Assembly (NCBI GenBank): GCA_030616145.1 | Contig: JAUWXU010000031.1 | Coordinates: 1 to 7,649, forward strand | DNA from: Candidatus Omnitrophota bacterium | GTDB taxonomy: Bacteria > Omnitrophota > JAUWXU01 | Direction: 5' to 3' | Length of the DNA: 7,649 nt | Shown here: piece after piece, positions 6,949-7,649 of the stretch | Position numbering within the stretch: position 1 is the first letter of the stretch | Layout of the letters: every line of letters starts with the position of its first letter | Made by a program: the position numbers and the translations under genes | Notes under the pieces: generated by a model | The model's input: only the letters and a program-made list of their open reading frames with translations | Database searches by the model: none | Told to the model about the DNA's origin: nothing

Positions 6949-6979
6949 CCAGAAAAATCTGGTTTTTGCACTCTGGTTT
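6932..6979. repeat. Heptamer repeat array, three direct plus two inverted copies
   Basis: Three tandem heptamers, TAACCAG (6932-6938), AAACCAG (6939-6945) and TAACCAG (6946-6952), are followed by two inverted copies CTGGTTT at 6959-6965 and 6973-6979, spaced exactly 14 bp (two heptamers) apart. The array spans the last codons and the stop of panC (TAA 6946-6948) and most of the panC-panD gap. Two stems are possible together: AGAAACCAG (6937-6945) with CTGGTTTCT (6973-6981), 9 bp, and inside it AACCAGA (6947-6953) with TCTGGTT (6958-6964), 7 bp. The outer stem ends 2 bp before the panD Shine-Dalgarno sequence. Confidence 0.8.
6947..6967 (+). terminator. Possible weak intrinsic terminator or attenuator between panC and panD
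   Basis: AACCAGA and TCTGGTT form a 7-bp stem with an AAAA loop, and the right arm runs into a five-T tract (6963-6967), two of which are in the stem. Only three of the seven pairs are G-C, so full termination is doubtful; partial termination or simple punctuation is as likely. It is made from the heptamer repeat, so it may be incidental. Confidence 0.3.
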
Positions 6980-6983
6980 CTCC

Positions 6984-6989
6984 GAGGAG
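6984..6989 (+). promoter_or_regulatory. Ribosome binding site that fixes the panD start
   Basis: GAGGAG lies 6 bp before the ATG at 6996. It rules out an in-frame TTG at 6966, which would add ten residues encoded by the repeat hairpin. Confidence 0.85.
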
Positions 6990-6995
6990 AAAGGT

Positions 6996-7343
6996 ATGTT
7001 ACGCTTAATGTATAAATCCAAGATACATCGCGTTACCGTAACCGAGACCAATCTGGATTACGAAGGCAGTATCACTATTGACAGCCGTCTTATGAAAGAG
7101 GCAGATATCCTTCCCCACGAGAAGGTCCACGTGCTCAATCTCAATAATGGCTCAAGATGCGAAACCTATGCAATAGAAGGGGAAAAAGATTCCGGTCTGA
7201 TCTGTGTCAACGGAGCAGCCGCTCATCATTCAAAGGTAGGTGACAAGATAATAGTCATTGCCTATGCCTTGATGGAGGACAAAGAAGCCCGGGAGATTAA
7301 ACCGAAAATTATACTGGTGGATGAGAATAACAGGATGAAATAA
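6996..7343 (+). CDS. panD: Aspartate 1-decarboxylase proenzyme
   Basis: Decarboxylates L-aspartate to beta-alanine for PanC. It is made as an inactive proenzyme that cleaves itself between G24 and S25, turning S25 into the pyruvoyl cofactor at the start of the alpha chain. It has 115 residues from the ATG at 6996. Landmarks match E. coli PanD position for position: K9, H11 and R12 in SKIHR; YEGS (22-25) holding the cleavage site; R54, T57 and Y58 around the active site (GSRCETYAI, 52-60); and VNGAAAHH (71-78). The start is set by a good Shine-Dalgarno sequence, and an upstream TTG is rejected. The repeat hairpin just before it could affect its expression separately from panC. All processing and catalytic residues are present, so a functional enzyme is expected. 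Confidence 0.97.
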   Translation: MLRLMYKSKIHRVTVTETNLDYEGSITIDSRLMKEADILPHEKVHVLNLNNGSRCETYAIEGEKDSGLICVNGAAAHHSKVGDKIIVIAYALMEDKEAREIKPKIILVDENNRMK

Positions 7344-7349
7344 ATAGCA

Positions 7350-7378
7350 CTGATTAGTACGAATTCAGATACTATATT
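7350..7378 (+). promoter_or_regulatory. Weak sigma70-like promoter candidate ahead of nadA
   Basis: TATATT (7373-7378) matches the -10 consensus at five of six bases, and CTGATT (7350-7355) matches the -35 at three of six, with 17 bp between them. It lies in the largest gene gap of the window (75 bp, 7344-7418). In AT-rich DNA this match is expected by chance fairly often, so I hold it lightly. Confidence 0.2.
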
Positions 7379-7406
7379 CTAACTCGCGGATGCTGAAGAT
7401 TATACC

Positions 7407-7412
7407 AGGGGA
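7407..7412 (+). promoter_or_regulatory. Ribosome binding site of nadA
   Basis: AGGGGA lies 6 bp before the ATG at 7419, which supports that start. Confidence 0.65.
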
Positions 7413-7418
7413 AACAAA

Positions 7419-7649
7419 ATGAAATGGACCCAAAAGAGCCAGGAAAAATATAACCGGGATTTAAAAAATAAGATAGTTAAATTGAAAAAGAAACGGAACG
7501 CAGTCATTCTCGCCCATAATTATCAGCGGCGGGAAGTCCAGGATATTGCCGATATAAAAGGGGATTCTCTGGCTTTAAGCAGGGCTGCTGCTGAGACCGA
7601 TAGTGATGTGATAGTAGTTTGTGGGGTCAGGTTTATGGCCGAGACCGCC
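7419..7649 (+). CDS. nadA: Quinolinate synthase, N-terminal part (3' end outside window)
   Basis: Condenses iminoaspartate with dihydroxyacetone phosphate to quinolinate in de novo NAD synthesis, using a [4Fe-4S] cluster that makes the enzyme oxygen-sensitive. The first 77 codons are present of a family length of about 300-350. Visible features: a lysine-rich lead (KNKIVKLKKKRN, 16-27); LAHNYQ (31-36), whose H33 and Y35 belong to the substrate site; the conserved VQDIADIKGDSLALSR (40-55); and CGVRFMAETA (68-77), in which C68 should be the first of three cluster-binding cysteines, the other two lying beyond the edge. The start is supported by AGGGGA at 7407-7412. A 75-bp gap separates it from panD, so it may be the next gene of the same operon or have its own weak promoter. 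Its partner nadB is not in view. Identity is secure from the motifs. Confidence 0.95.
   Translation, partial: MKWTQKSQEKYNRDLKNKIVKLKKKRNAVILAHNYQRREVQDIADIKGDSLALSRAAAETDSDVIVVCGVRFMAETA

Overview
This is a compact bacterial biosynthesis cluster. Ten genes lie head to tail on the + strand, and no gap between them exceeds about 75 bp. In order: argH (3' half only), lysA, dapF, dapA, dapB, dapL, folK, panC, panD and nadA (5' part only). I found no RNA gene, insertion sequence, CRISPR array, phage gene, or credible gene on the - strand. No stretch of 300 bp lacks a gene.

Positions 1-2807 hold the end of argH (arginine synthesis) and then lysA-dapF. Positions 2835-5618 hold dapA-dapB-dapL. Together dapA, dapB, dapL, dapF and lysA make every enzyme needed to go from aspartate semialdehyde to lysine by the LL-diaminopimelate aminotransferase (DapL) route. 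That route reaches LL-DAP in one transamination, without the succinylated or acetylated intermediates of DapD/DapC/DapE. The genes supplying aspartate semialdehyde (lysC, asd) are not in the window. Positions 5634-6113 hold folK (folate). Positions 6100-7343 hold panC-panD (pantothenate; panB and the ketopantoate reductase are not here). nadA (NAD synthesis) starts at 7419 and runs off the end. Most of the products use L-aspartate or something made from it.

Coupling is tight: lysA/dapF and dapB/dapL share ATGA stop-start overlaps, and folK/panC overlap by 14 bp. The likely reading is one long transcript through panD. A repeat-derived hairpin between panC and panD and a weak promoter-like sequence before nadA are the only candidate punctuation.

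The organism is a bacterium with mid-40s percent GC over most of the window and frequent use of ATA, AGA and AGG codons. A DapL-type lysine pathway next to argH suggests an anaerobic or uncultivated lineage, such as Desulfobacterota/Geobacter-like or candidate phyla like Omnitrophota. That placement is a guess from gene order and composition, not a phylogenetic result. I see no undescribed multi-gene system. The points most worth checking are the heptamer repeat that forms the end of panC, the AT-rich argH, and a strong hairpin inside dapL.
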